Shown here in pieces: positions 28,502 through 36,574 of a DNA stretch of 52,465 nucleotides. The position numbers were made by a program, and so were the translations under genes. The notes under the pieces were generated by a model. That model ran no database searches. It was not told the DNA's origin and worked only from the letters and a program-made list of their open reading frames with translations. This stretch comes from a bacterium (GTDB lineage: Bacteria; UBP14; UBA6098; 4484-93), in assembly GCA_021158465.1 (NCBI GenBank), contig JAGGUN010000026.1:1-52465 (forward strand), written 5' to 3'. The stretch's first letter is position 1. The number at the start of each line of letters is the position of its first letter.

Positions 28502-29713
28502 ATGAAGAGGGACGGAGTCGTCGTAGTAGCTATTCTGCTTCTCTTTGTTTCTGGTTTGTTTGCGAGTGAGGCTCGTTTGGATGGGCTTGCTGGTGGTGGT
28601 TGGTATCTTCTTGATGAGTCGGATGTTTTCTTTAATCCTGCCTGGGTTGGATTTGACGAGTACCGTGGTTCGGTTTTACTGGAGCTCGGCACATACAACG
28701 GTGTGACTGATCCTACTGGTCAGTACGGCCATGTGAATTTTGGGGTTGGGGATATGCTCACACTTGGTTTTGCCTTCAACAGGGTTGAGGGAGAGGTAGG
28801 AGACATCATTGCAGGTTCTGGTCTTCCTGCTCCTCGCAATGGGCTCGACCTTATGGGAGGGCTCAATCTCGGTAATCTGAACCTCGGGATCGGGGTCTAT
28901 AAGTCTGGTGCGAAAGATTATGCCAAGGACCTTGATGCGGACACCACGGTGTCTGAGTCGACGAAGAAGACAGGTGTTCTCGGCGTTCATCTCGGGACTG
29001 TCCTGAACTTTGGTGAAAGGAACATACTTGATGCCGGTTTCAACCTTCGCTTTAACAGCTATAAGGATGAAGATGTAGCATCAGGCACCACCGAGACAGA
29101 TGAAATCGATGGCGGAATGGCGATAGACCTCGGCGTCAGGAGCTTCTATTACATCAATGATGTTGCTCTTGTCCCGAAGCTTGGATTCTCGACATTCAGC
29201 TACAAGGATAAATATACCAACTCCTCGAATTCGGAGCTTAACACCACCTCTGGTGCTTGGTCGAAGATGACCCTTTTTGCCGGTGCTGGTGCGAACTACG
29301 CATTTGGTGAAGAGAGTCTCCTTTTTGGTGGGGTTGAGTTTCATATGGACAAGGTAACGGATGAGATGGATTCTACCGATGGAACAGTAAAGGAAGAGGA
29401 TACCTGGACTCTGTTCCCGGTATTCACCGGCGGTATTGAAACACCAGTATCCGATAGGTTCACCGCAAGGGCTGGTTTCAGAAAGAGTATGGGTTCACAC
29501 AAGTCTGTTGATGACTTCACAGGCAATACCGGCTCCGAGACAACACGCACTGTTTCCGAGACCGATTTCATCGCTCTTGGTCTCGGTGTAAAACTCTTCG
29601 ACCTCGATATCGATATGACGGTGGGCGAAAACCTGCTTTACAACGGAGGTTACCTTTTGAGCGGGAATTCGTCGAACCTGTTTGGGAAGATGTCTGTAAC
29701 TTACGACTTCTAA
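28502..29713 (+). CDS. Porin-like outer-membrane beta-barrel protein
   Basis: The 403-residue protein has a signal peptide (1 to about 21, ending FAS-E). It continues as a run of amphipathic alternating strands rich in Gly, aromatic and Asp residues, with loops such as SGTTETDEIDG and NTGSETTRT. It ends in VTYDF; a C-terminal Phe is the usual barrel-assembly (BAM) signal. An NPAW string near residue 42 recalls FadL/PorV-type barrels. It has its own strong promoter, an excellent ribosome-binding site and a strong terminator, so it is a single-gene, probably highly expressed unit, as expected for a major outer-membrane protein. The substrate is unknown. Confidence 0.82.
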   Translation: MKRDGVVVVAILLLFVSGLFASEARLDGLAGGGWYLLDESDVFFNPAWVGFDEYRGSVLLELGTYNGVTDPTGQYGHVNFGVGDMLTLGFAFNRVEGEVGDIIAGSGLPAPRNGLDLMGGLNLGNLNLGIGVYKSGAKDYAKDLDADTTVSESTKKTGVLGVHLGTVLNFGERNILDAGFNLRFNSYKDEDVASGTTETDEIDGGMAIDLGVRSFYYINDVALVPKLGFSTFSYKDKYTNSSNSELNTTSGAWSKMTLFAGAGANYAFGEESLLFGGVEFHMDKVTDEMDSTDGTVKEEDTWTLFPVFTGGIETPVSDRFTARAGFRKSMGSHKSVDDFTGNTGSETTRTVSETDFIALGLGVKLFDLDIDMTVGENLLYNGGYLLSGNSSNLFGKMSVTYDF

Positions 29714-29738
29714 AATAAGCTCCCATACGGTTGAGAAG

Positions 29739-29766
29739 AAGGGGGAGTCGAAAGATTCCCCCTTTT
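29739..29766. terminator. Bidirectional rho-independent terminator
   Basis: An 11-bp stem with left arm AAGGGGGAGTC and right arm GATTCCCCCTT closes a GAAA tetraloop, with one G-T pair. It is followed by TT on the plus side. It lies between the converging porin-like gene and dxs, and can serve both. Confidence 0.88.
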
Positions 29767-29769
29767 ATT

Positions 29770-31626
29770 TTACAGATTTTTGAGGATAGTTTCTTTTATC
29801 CCCTCGGGGGTAAGTTTGAGGATATTGAGAAGTTCTTCCCTCTTGCCCTGCTCAATAAATTTATCAGGGATGCCCATCGAGGTTATCTTTCCTTTGAACC
29901 CTGATGTAACGCCAAGAGTTGCTATTTCCTCTCCTAATCCACCGGTAAGAGAGCCCTCTTCTACTGTGAAGATAATGTTAAAACGGGTGAATATCTCGTT
30001 CAACATATTGTAATCCACCGGCTTGATAAAGCGTGCGTTGAAGATAGCGGGCTTAATTCCTTCACTTGATAATAGCTTTCCTGCTTCGATGCTCGCCTTC
30101 ACCATTGTTCCTGTAGCGATTATAGCGATCTCACCTTTGGAGAGTTTTTCCCACTTTCCTATGGGGATCTTCTCGAAATCTCTCTTTTCTTCATAATTCC
30201 ATGCGATATCTCTTGGATATCTTATAGCAAACGGTAGTTCTCTCTGTGAAACGGCAGTGAAGAGTAGGTTTCTCAACTCTGTTCCATCCTTCGGGGCAGA
30301 GAGGATAAAGTTGGGGATAGACCTTATGTACGCTATGTCGAACACTCCGTGATGTGTTGGTCCATCCTGTCCGACTACCCCTGCCCTGTCTATGGCGAAG
30401 ACGACAGGTAGACACTGGAGAGCGATATCGTGGATGAGGCTGTCGTAGGCTCGCTGAAGGAATGTTGAATAGATGGCGCATACGGGTATCATTCCTTCTG
30501 CTGCAAGTCCTGCTGAGAGTATAGTAGCGGTTCCCTCTGCGATCCCGACATCGAAGAAGCGCTTTGGAAACCGTCTGTGGAACTCCGTCAGCCCTGTTCC
30601 CGTCTCCATGGCAGCAGTTACTGTGACGAGTTTGTCGAACCGCTCACCCAGTTCTACGACCGTTTCACCGAACAGATCCGTATAGCTTTTCCTCTTCTTC
30701 TCTTTCAATATCTCGCCTGTTTCAGGCTCGAACGGAGATGTCCCGTGAAAGGCGACAGGGTTCTTCTCGGAGGGATGAAACCCTTTCCCCTTGCGTGTCA
30801 GAATGTGCAAAAGTTTCGGCTTCCTTATATGTTTTATGTTCTCGAGCGTATCGATGAGAAGCTCGATGTTATGTCCATCGATTGGTCCGAAATATTCGAA
30901 TCCAAACGCCTCGAATAGCATCCCTGGTGTGAAGAGCCCCTTGGCGCTGTCGTCTAATTTCTTGAGGATAAAGGTAAGTTTGTTGCTGTATGGGAGCAGT
31001 TCTGCGAGGTGCCATATATGGTCTTTTAGTTTCTGGTATCTTGGGTCAACTATGACATGGGTCAGGTATCGTGAGATAGCACCAACATTAGGGGAGATAC
31101 TCATCTGGTTGTCGTTCAGTATGACCGTAAGCTCCGTGTTAGATGCTCCTGCTACATTCAGCCCCTCGAAGGCGTAGCCTCCGGTGAGTGCGCCATCCCC
31201 GATGACAGCCACAACATTATGACTCTTGCCCGAAAGGTCTCTTGCCTTTGCAAATCCGAGAGAGGCAGAAATAGAGGTAGAGGCGTGACCAGTTCCAAAG
31301 AAGTCGTATCTGCTTTCATCTCTTCTGGGGAACCCGCTTATTCCGCCCAGTTGTCTCAGGGTGTGGAAGCTGTTTTTCCTACCGGTAAGTACCTTGTAAG
31401 CATAACACTGATGTCCGACATCCCAGATGAGCTTGTCCTCTGGCAGGTTGAGGGTATATAGCAGGGCGATTGTTAGCTCTACCGTGCCGAGGCTTGGTGC
31501 AAGATGTCCGCCGGTTAAGGAGACCTTCTGGATGATAAAATCGCGTAGCTCGTCCGCCAGTCGATAAAGCTTATCGATGGAAAGGCGTTTTACATCATCC
31601 GGACTGTTTATATTATCGAGAATCAT
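29770..31626 (-). CDS. dxs: 1-deoxy-D-xylulose-5-phosphate synthase
   Basis: Dxs condenses pyruvate and glyceraldehyde 3-phosphate into 1-deoxyxylulose 5-phosphate, the first step of the MEP isoprenoid pathway, and also feeds thiamine and pyridoxal synthesis. At 618 residues it has normal length. The thiamine-diphosphate motif GDGALTGG is followed by the conserved Asn (ILNDNQ). DRAGVVGQDGPTHHGVFD marks the pyrimidine-binding domain, and TVEEGSLTGG lies in the C-terminal domain. The start overlaps the pyrC stop by 4 bases, so it is the last gene of a three-gene operon that ends at the terminator near 29750. Confidence 0.96.
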   Translation of the reverse strand: MILDNINSPDDVKRLSIDKLYRLADELRDFIIQKVSLTGGHLAPSLGTVELTIALLYTLNLPEDKLIWDVGHQCYAYKVLTGRKNSFHTLRQLGGISGFPRRDESRYDFFGTGHASTSISASLGFAKARDLSGKSHNVVAVIGDGALTGGYAFEGLNVAGASNTELTVILNDNQMSISPNVGAISRYLTHVIVDPRYQKLKDHIWHLAELLPYSNKLTFILKKLDDSAKGLFTPGMLFEAFGFEYFGPIDGHNIELLIDTLENIKHIRKPKLLHILTRKGKGFHPSEKNPVAFHGTSPFEPETGEILKEKKRKSYTDLFGETVVELGERFDKLVTVTAAMETGTGLTEFHRRFPKRFFDVGIAEGTATILSAGLAAEGMIPVCAIYSTFLQRAYDSLIHDIALQCLPVVFAIDRAGVVGQDGPTHHGVFDIAYIRSIPNFILSAPKDGTELRNLLFTAVSQRELPFAIRYPRDIAWNYEEKRDFEKIPIGKWEKLSKGEIAIIATGTMVKASIEAGKLLSSEGIKPAIFNARFIKPVDYNMLNEIFTRFNIIFTVEEGSLTGGLGEEIATLGVTSGFKGKITSMGIPDKFIEQGKREELLNILKLTPEGIKETILKNL

Positions 31627-32894
31627 ACTCCGTCAGAATAGACGATCTCTCCATCCGATATTGTCATCACTGCTTTTCCGATGAGCATCCTTCCGATGAA
31701 TGGGGAGTTCTTCGATTTCGAGCGGAAGCCTTCGACAATCCATTCCTTTTGTGTGTCAAGGACTGTAATATCGGCAGCTACTCCTCTTTTCAGTGTTCCG
31801 GCTGGCAGGTTCAGTATCGATGCCGGAGTAGTGCTCATAAGTGAGACAATTTGTGTAAGGGATAATCTCTTTGTGTGGTAGAATTCTGTGAGTATCACCC
31901 CAACGGCAGTTTCGAGTCCTATCACACCGAACGGAGCAAGTGGGAATTCTACTGCCTTGTCCTGCTCAGCGTGGGGTGCATGGTCTGTTGCTATGCAGTC
32001 GATCCTGCCTTTCACAAGGTCATCTCTCAGGAAGGCGAGCTCTCTGTCATCGCGGAGCGGTGGGTTAACCTTGAAGTTCGGGTCAAACTTTTTCACCTCT
32101 GTGTCGGATAGTGCGAGGTGGTGCGGTGTGATCTCGGATGTAATATGTGCTCCACGCTTTTTTGCCTCTATCACTGCAATCACCGAGCGGTGGGTGCTTA
32201 TGTGGGCGATGTGCAGCCTCGCGCCGACATACTCAGAGAGTATAATATCCCGATACACCATGACCTCTTCCGCGGCCTTTGGTATACCCTTCAGCCCGAG
32301 CAGGTCAGAGACCTCACCCTCGTTCATCACTCCGTTTCGGGACAGGCTTGGTTCCTCACAGTGTGATATGATTGGAACGCCGAGCATCTTTGAGTATTCG
32401 AGAGCATTGAGCATAAGGTCAGTATTTGCAACGGATTTGCCGTCCTCGGAGAAGGCAACTGCACCTGCGCGGACACAATCTATCATATCGGTTAGCTCTT
32501 CTCCTTTTTGCCCCTTGGTGATGCTTGCTATCGGATAAACCTTAATTGGAGCGTTCTTTGCTCTGTCATAAATGAATCTAACTGCGTCGATGCTATCTAT
32601 CGGTGGATCGGTGTTCGGCATACAGGCGATTGATGTGAATCCACCGGCGGCAGCAGCAGTTGTTCCCGAGAGGATAGTCTCTGAATCCTCCCTTCCTGGC
32701 TCGCGCAGATGGGTATGGATGTCGACAAACCCTGGCACTACGACAAGCCCGGAGACATCTATCTCCTTGTACCCTCTCGTGGAGAATTTGCCAATCTTCT
32801 CAATCTTCCCGTTTTTGATGAAGAGATCGGTTACTCTATTTATCTTTTCCGACGGGTCAACAACATGTCCACCTTTCAAGACTATTCTTTTCAT
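31623..32894 (-). CDS. pyrC: Dihydroorotase
   Basis: This zinc amidohydrolase of pyrimidine synthesis interconverts carbamoyl-aspartate and dihydroorotate. The 423 residues match type I bacterial dihydroorotases. Metal-ligand motifs include DIHTHLREPGRED near residue 58, SHCEEPSL, HIAHISTHRS and the late catalytic ATDHAPHA. The start overlaps the upstream gene by 4 bases and the stop overlaps dxs by 4 bases. No other pyrimidine genes are in the window. Confidence 0.95.
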   Translation of the reverse strand: MKRIVLKGGHVVDPSEKINRVTDLFIKNGKIEKIGKFSTRGYKEIDVSGLVVVPGFVDIHTHLREPGREDSETILSGTTAAAAGGFTSIACMPNTDPPIDSIDAVRFIYDRAKNAPIKVYPIASITKGQKGEELTDMIDCVRAGAVAFSEDGKSVANTDLMLNALEYSKMLGVPIISHCEEPSLSRNGVMNEGEVSDLLGLKGIPKAAEEVMVYRDIILSEYVGARLHIAHISTHRSVIAVIEAKKRGAHITSEITPHHLALSDTEVKKFDPNFKVNPPLRDDRELAFLRDDLVKGRIDCIATDHAPHAEQDKAVEFPLAPFGVIGLETAVGVILTEFYHTKRLSLTQIVSLMSTTPASILNLPAGTLKRGVAADITVLDTQKEWIVEGFRSKSKNSPFIGRMLIGKAVMTISDGEIVYSDGV

Positions 32895-33289
32895 CTTACC
32901 GCGTCGTCTATCGTGTGTTCTAACTTCCCGTCCTGGTCGACAAACCAGGTATCTATCACATCGTCGTTGTCTATATTCCCGTAAATCTTTGCTTTGAACC
33001 CGATGCCAGTTGCACTTACTATGTCGAACTTGTAGTGAGATCTTCCCATAAGAATCTGGAGGCTATCCTTGCTTGCAGTGAAGTATCCGTTTTTCGCGAA
33101 AAATGCGTGTTCCTTGCTACAGATATACTTGGCAAGCTCTTTTGCTTCTAACTGATACGCCTTTGACTGGCTTTCTGTGCTTTTTACGCGGGCTTTCTCC
33201 TTGATCTCTTCCTTCTTCCCTTTGGTTAAAAGGCTTAGCCCGGCACCGATGATGATTATTGCCAGGATGAACCAGAAAATAGGCTTCAT
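32891..33289 (-). CDS. Membrane-anchored pilin-C-domain-like protein
   Basis: The 132-residue protein has one N-terminal membrane segment (about residues 4-20), then a charged Lys/Glu linker. The soluble domain ends in GNIDNDDVIDTWFVDQDGKL. That ending resembles the beta-sheet end of type IV pilins and pseudopilins (a GNLDGD...W.ID.DG pattern). However, the usual prepilin cleavage site (G followed by F-T-L-I-E) is absent, so it would stay as a simple membrane-anchored protein facing the periplasm. It is the first gene of the pyrC-dxs operon. The ribosome-binding site is AAAGGGG. Function unknown; pilin kinship is a motif-level suggestion. Confidence 0.7.
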   Translation of the reverse strand: MKPIFWFILAIIIIGAGLSLLTKGKKEEIKEKARVKSTESQSKAYQLEAKELAKYICSKEHAFFAKNGYFTASKDSLQILMGRSHYKFDIVSATGIGFKAKIYGNIDNDDVIDTWFVDQDGKLEHTIDDAVR

Positions 33290-33306
33290 CTTCCCCTTTC
33301 TATAAA

Positions 33307-33334
33307 TATTTAGTCAAAAGCGCCCTAAAGTCAA
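33307..33334 (-). promoter_or_regulatory. Promoter of the pilin-like/pyrC/dxs operon
   Basis: On the minus strand, TTGACT (33334-33329) and TAAATA (33312-33307) are separated by 16 bases. The -10 lies 17 bases ahead of the ATG at 33289, and the short leader still contains an AAAGGGG ribosome-binding site. A weak 6-bp inverted repeat (33317-33322 with 33340-33345) overlaps it and might help end the symporter transcript. Confidence 0.55.
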
Positions 33335-33359
33335 GCTGTCGCTTTGGAAAACCATCGGA

Positions 33360-35513
33360 CTACATTATTTTTTCGATCTTTACCATTCTATCGGGCTTGA
33401 GGTTTCCTTCCTCGAGCATCTTCTTTGATATGATGGCGACATCTCCTTCCTTGTGCGGCTCGCCGAGGTGTATATGGAGTGAACGCAATCCTCCGAGGTA
33501 CCATCTGCTGTCTGCGATATACATCAGGTCGCCGACCTCTGCCTTGAGCTTCTCCATTGCATCCTCTGGCAAGTGGAGCAAACTGTCCTCCTCATCAGCG
33601 ACCTTAAGCGGCAGTTTCACCTTTTTGCCAACAATGTCGTTCGGCTTGCCACCCTTGAAACGAGTTCTACCTTCCTGGATTGTCCAGATGGTAAGTCCTG
33701 CCAGGTCCTTTTTCTCGTCACGCTTTGTGGAGAGGGTCAGGATAACCGCCACGAGAAGTGTTACTAAGAGCCCAAACAACGCCCGGAAGTATCCGAAATT
33801 TCCGCCTGTTTTCACAAAACCAGCGGCAGATGGACCCCCCTCTTCCTTGCCTACGACTTCCACGGCATATCTTGTGCGGGGTTTCAGGTTAGGCATATAC
33901 GCTGAGTAACGATAGAATGTTCTGCCAGCAAGTTGCTCAGTGTAAACATAGGCAGGAACCTCGTTTGTGTAGTTGCCAGGTTCTGTCCCGTAGCGTAGGA
34001 CAAACTTGTCTGTTGGCTTGCCTACGGGTTTCTTCACGCTTGCTTTCCGTATCATTGTGGGAGTTGGGTCATTGTTGACGGTATACCAGGTGACGGTTAG
34101 GTCGTGTCCTGTATCCATACCGTGCGTCAGAGCGAGCGGTTTGATCATATCAGGGGCAAGGAGTGATGAGAAGACGACAACCGCTCCTATCAGTATTGAC
34201 CAGAAGGCTGCCTTTGCGTTGAACCGCTTCCAGAGGATGCCAAGGAATATTGCAACGACCACTGGTGGCGTGATGATACCGACGAATGCATAGTGTGCAG
34301 CGAAGAGTGAACGGCTTGTGGAGAACGGCCAGACGAGGGCGAGTCCGAGGATGGTTGCTCCAACGGAGAAGATACGGGCGACCTTGAGATAGTGTTTATC
34401 TGGTGCATCCTTCCTGATATATGCCTTATAGATATCGAATACTCCTATCGCTGTGCAGGCGTTTATCAGTGTATCGATTGTGGACATAAGGGCGGCTGTC
34501 AGTGCAGCTATCACGAATCCGAATACACCTGGTCGGCAGATGATATTTGTTGCGACGACGAATGTGTGTTTCGGGTTTGCCAGTATATCGGCAGCAGCAG
34601 ACGCGGGGAAAATTCCCTTGGCAATTGCAGATGCCGCCATCCAGCCGACATTCCCAACGACAACAGCAGAAATCGGCATCAGGATAAGCGTGTTCCAGGT
34701 CAGGCATTTTCTTCCCTCATTGACGCTCTTTATCGCAAGATATCGCATTATGAAACCCTGATTCATAAAGGTGAAAGCAAGTGTTCCGACCACTCCCTCC
34801 GACCAGAATATCCCGAATAGGTTAAAATCGCTCGGTCGATTGAACCCTGGAAACGGCATCCTGTGTGCGAGGTCAAGCCCTTCCCACCAGCTGTGGATCC
34901 CTCCAAGATACCTCAGTCCGAGATAGAGCAAGAGCCCTCCTGCAAGGTAAAGAAAAGCCCCCTGCACAAGATCAGTAAATATTACAGCCGTCTGACCACC
35001 GAGGGTTACATATATTGCGGAGATTATAGCCACTGTGATGACAGAATATACAATCGGTATTCCGAGGAGCGATTCCATCGCAATACCGAGCAGATAGAAG
35101 TTGAAGCCGATGTATCCGAGAAGGTAAAGCAGAATAAGCACTGTTGCAATTACTCGGGTTCGCTCATCGAATCGGCGCTGGAAATACTCGGGAATGGATT
35201 TTATCCTCGCAAAATATATTATCGGCATCCAGCCGAACATAAAGAACGGTATGATGAACCAGTCGTTAAGATATGTCAATGTCGATGACATCCCTCGCTC
35301 GAACCCTGCTTGAGCGTATTTGATAAAACTGTATGAACCGATTCCCGTTGCAACGAGACTTGCAGCAATCAGCCACCAGGAAAAACGCTGCCCTCCGAAG
35401 AAGAAATCCTTTGTAGTCTTTGAGAACCTGCCAAAGTAGCTCCCAAAGAGCAGAATTCCAGCAAAGTATACAGCGACTATCACATAATCAATTGGTGTGC
35501 CAAGCATATGCAT
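33360..35513 (-). CDS. Sodium:solute symporter (SSS family) with extracytoplasmic insert and C-terminal domain
   Basis: The 717-residue protein starts with a typical SSS/SLC5 core: an N-terminal helix (IDYVIVAVYFAGILLFG), then SFSWWL-type and SIPEYFQRRF strings and about twelve membrane helices up to residue 455. Residues about 460-570 form a soluble beta domain with DLTVTWYT, FVLRYGTEPG, LKPRTRYAVEV. This recalls fibronectin III/purple-acid-phosphatase N-terminal domains. A further membrane helix (about 577-597) and a roughly 120-residue cytoplasmic tail follow. Normal SSS transporters are about 480-600 residues, so both additions are unusual. The small two-helix protein encoded 16 bases upstream is probably an accessory subunit. 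The substrate cannot be told; other SSS members carry sugars, amino acids, carboxylates or vitamins. An AAGGAGAG precedes the chosen ATG. Confidence 0.85.
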   Translation of the reverse strand: MHMLGTPIDYVIVAVYFAGILLFGSYFGRFSKTTKDFFFGGQRFSWWLIAASLVATGIGSYSFIKYAQAGFERGMSSTLTYLNDWFIIPFFMFGWMPIIYFARIKSIPEYFQRRFDERTRVIATVLILLYLLGYIGFNFYLLGIAMESLLGIPIVYSVITVAIISAIYVTLGGQTAVIFTDLVQGAFLYLAGGLLLYLGLRYLGGIHSWWEGLDLAHRMPFPGFNRPSDFNLFGIFWSEGVVGTLAFTFMNQGFIMRYLAIKSVNEGRKCLTWNTLILMPISAVVVGNVGWMAASAIAKGIFPASAAADILANPKHTFVVATNIICRPGVFGFVIAALTAALMSTIDTLINACTAIGVFDIYKAYIRKDAPDKHYLKVARIFSVGATILGLALVWPFSTSRSLFAAHYAFVGIITPPVVVAIFLGILWKRFNAKAAFWSILIGAVVVFSSLLAPDMIKPLALTHGMDTGHDLTVTWYTVNNDPTPTMIRKASVKKPVGKPTDKFVLRYGTEPGNYTNEVPAYVYTEQLAGRTFYRYSAYMPNLKPRTRYAVEVVGKEEGGPSAAGFVKTGGNFGYFRALFGLLVTLLVAVILTLSTKRDEKKDLAGLTIWTIQEGRTRFKGGKPNDIVGKKVKLPLKVADEEDSLLHLPEDAMEKLKAEVGDLMYIADSRWYLGGLRSLHIHLGEPHKEGDVAIISKKMLEEGNLKPDRMVKIEKIM

Positions 35514-35529
35514 CGTTCTCTCCTTTCCC

Positions 35530-35727
35530 TTATCCGTAAATCGCTGCAGTTATCCAGAGGGCATATATCACGGCAAGCCAGATGTAGCCTCCTATAAGCC
35601 CGAAGAACCAGATGCGGTTATGCTTGTTCTTGAGATTGCAGGCACCAGAGCGAAGTATGAAGAATATCCCCACCAACATAACAACGGCACCCATACCAAA
35701 ATGGTAAAGATATTTCAACCATTCCAT
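35530..35727 (-). CDS. Small two-helix membrane protein, probable symporter accessory subunit
   Basis: The 65-residue protein has two hydrophobic segments (about residues 8-26 and 42-63) joined by a polar loop NLKNKHNR. An excellent AGGAGGAACA precedes the ATG. It ends 16 bases before the symporter start on the same strand. Small membrane proteins encoded just ahead of SSS symporters are known in several bacteria (YhdT with PanF is one example), which supports an accessory role. The sequence alone does not tell which family it belongs to. Confidence 0.7.
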   Translation of the reverse strand: MEWLKYLYHFGMGAVVMLVGIFFILRSGACNLKNKHNRIWFFGLIGGYIWLAVIYALWITAAIYG

Positions 35728-35749
35728 TGTTCCTCCTAACTTTTATTCC

Positions 35750-35777
35750 TTGCCTTTTTCCTCTCCTGAGCTAAATT
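35750..35777 (+). promoter_or_regulatory. Possible promoter for recO
   Basis: TTGCCT (35750-35755) and TAAATT (35772-35777) are spaced by 16 bases, matching the spacing of better promoters in this window. It lies in the divergent gap between the small membrane protein gene and recO. If used, it forces the recO start to the ATG at 35828 rather than the in-frame ATG at 35750. Confidence 0.35.
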
Positions 35778-35827
35778 ATTTTATTAAAAATGTAAATAAT
35801 AACATTGAGAAGGCAAGAGGAAAATAT

Positions 35828-36574
35828 ATGAAACTCACCCGTGTGGAGGGTATTGTTATACGGGTGACGCAATACGCTGAGACGAGCCTTATTGTGAACC
35901 TGTTTACACCCGAGCGCGGTAAAATAGGTCTTATGTTAAAGGGGGCAAGGAGACCCAAAAGCCAGCTTTCTGCTATATTTGACTTCTTCAATCTTGTGGA
36001 GGTGGTCTTCTACGATAAGGAAGGTGCAAATCTTTACCTTGGCAGCCAGGCAACCTTGGTGAGTGACTTCCCTGGTCTTGTGAAGGACCTCGAGGCATAC
36101 AATTATGCTGTTTTTGGGATTGAGGTAGTTGATAAACTTTTCCCGCCGGAGGAGGCAAGCAGAGAAGGATACAGGTACCTTCTCGAATATCTAACGATTC
36201 TCGACTCCGGTGAAAGTGCGAGGAAGTTCGAGCTTCTGAGAGCCTCGTATTACTTGAAGATGCTGACCATAGCAGGGTACCAGCCTCAGTTTTCTGAATG
36301 TATTGTCTGCCACAAAAAGGAGAACCTTCATAAGATTTTCTTCTCACCTCTATCTGGTGGGATAGTATGCGGAGATTGCGCTGGAAACCTCTCGGAGCTT
36401 ATCAAAATGGATGAAGGGATAAGGAGGCTCCTTTTAGCACTCCGTTCCTCCCCACTGTCTGATTTTAGAAGGTTTGCTGCATCAACAAGTCAGATAGAGA
36501 CTATCAACAGGATATTAAAGGATTTTACCGTTTACCAGTCTCTGGAGATAAGAACATTAACAGCAGAGAGATGA
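35828..36574 (+). CDS. recO: DNA repair protein RecO
   Basis: RecO works in the RecFOR pathway, loading RecA onto single-stranded DNA coated with SSB. The 248-residue product shows an N-terminal OB-fold (VEGIVIRVTQYAETSLIVNLFT). A C-terminal helical domain carries a zinc-finger-like motif with Cys158, Cys161, Cys181 and Cys184 (CIVC ... CGDC). An in-frame ATG exists at 35750, but its extension of 26 residues has no resemblance to RecO. The ATG at 35828 has an AGAGG site and begins directly with the family's usual start. The stop overlaps the next start by 4 bases. Confidence 0.92.
   Translation: MKLTRVEGIVIRVTQYAETSLIVNLFTPERGKIGLMLKGARRPKSQLSAIFDFFNLVEVVFYDKEGANLYLGSQATLVSDFPGLVKDLEAYNYAVFGIEVVDKLFPPEEASREGYRYLLEYLTILDSGESARKFELLRASYYLKMLTIAGYQPQFSECIVCHKKENLHKIFFSPLSGGIVCGDCAGNLSELIKMDEGIRRLLLALRSSPLSDFRRFAASTSQIETINRILKDFTVYQSLEIRTLTAER

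Noticed and set aside
33317-33345. Inverted repeat AAAGCG/CGCTTT after the symporter gene as a terminator
   Set aside because: Only 6 bp of stem with a 17-base loop and only a weak T-rich run; it also overlaps a better-supported promoter. Too weak to list alone.
35750-35827. N-terminal extension of recO from the ATG at 35750
   Set aside because: The 26 extra residues do not look like RecO, and the ATG at 35828 has its own ribosome-binding site and the usual family start.
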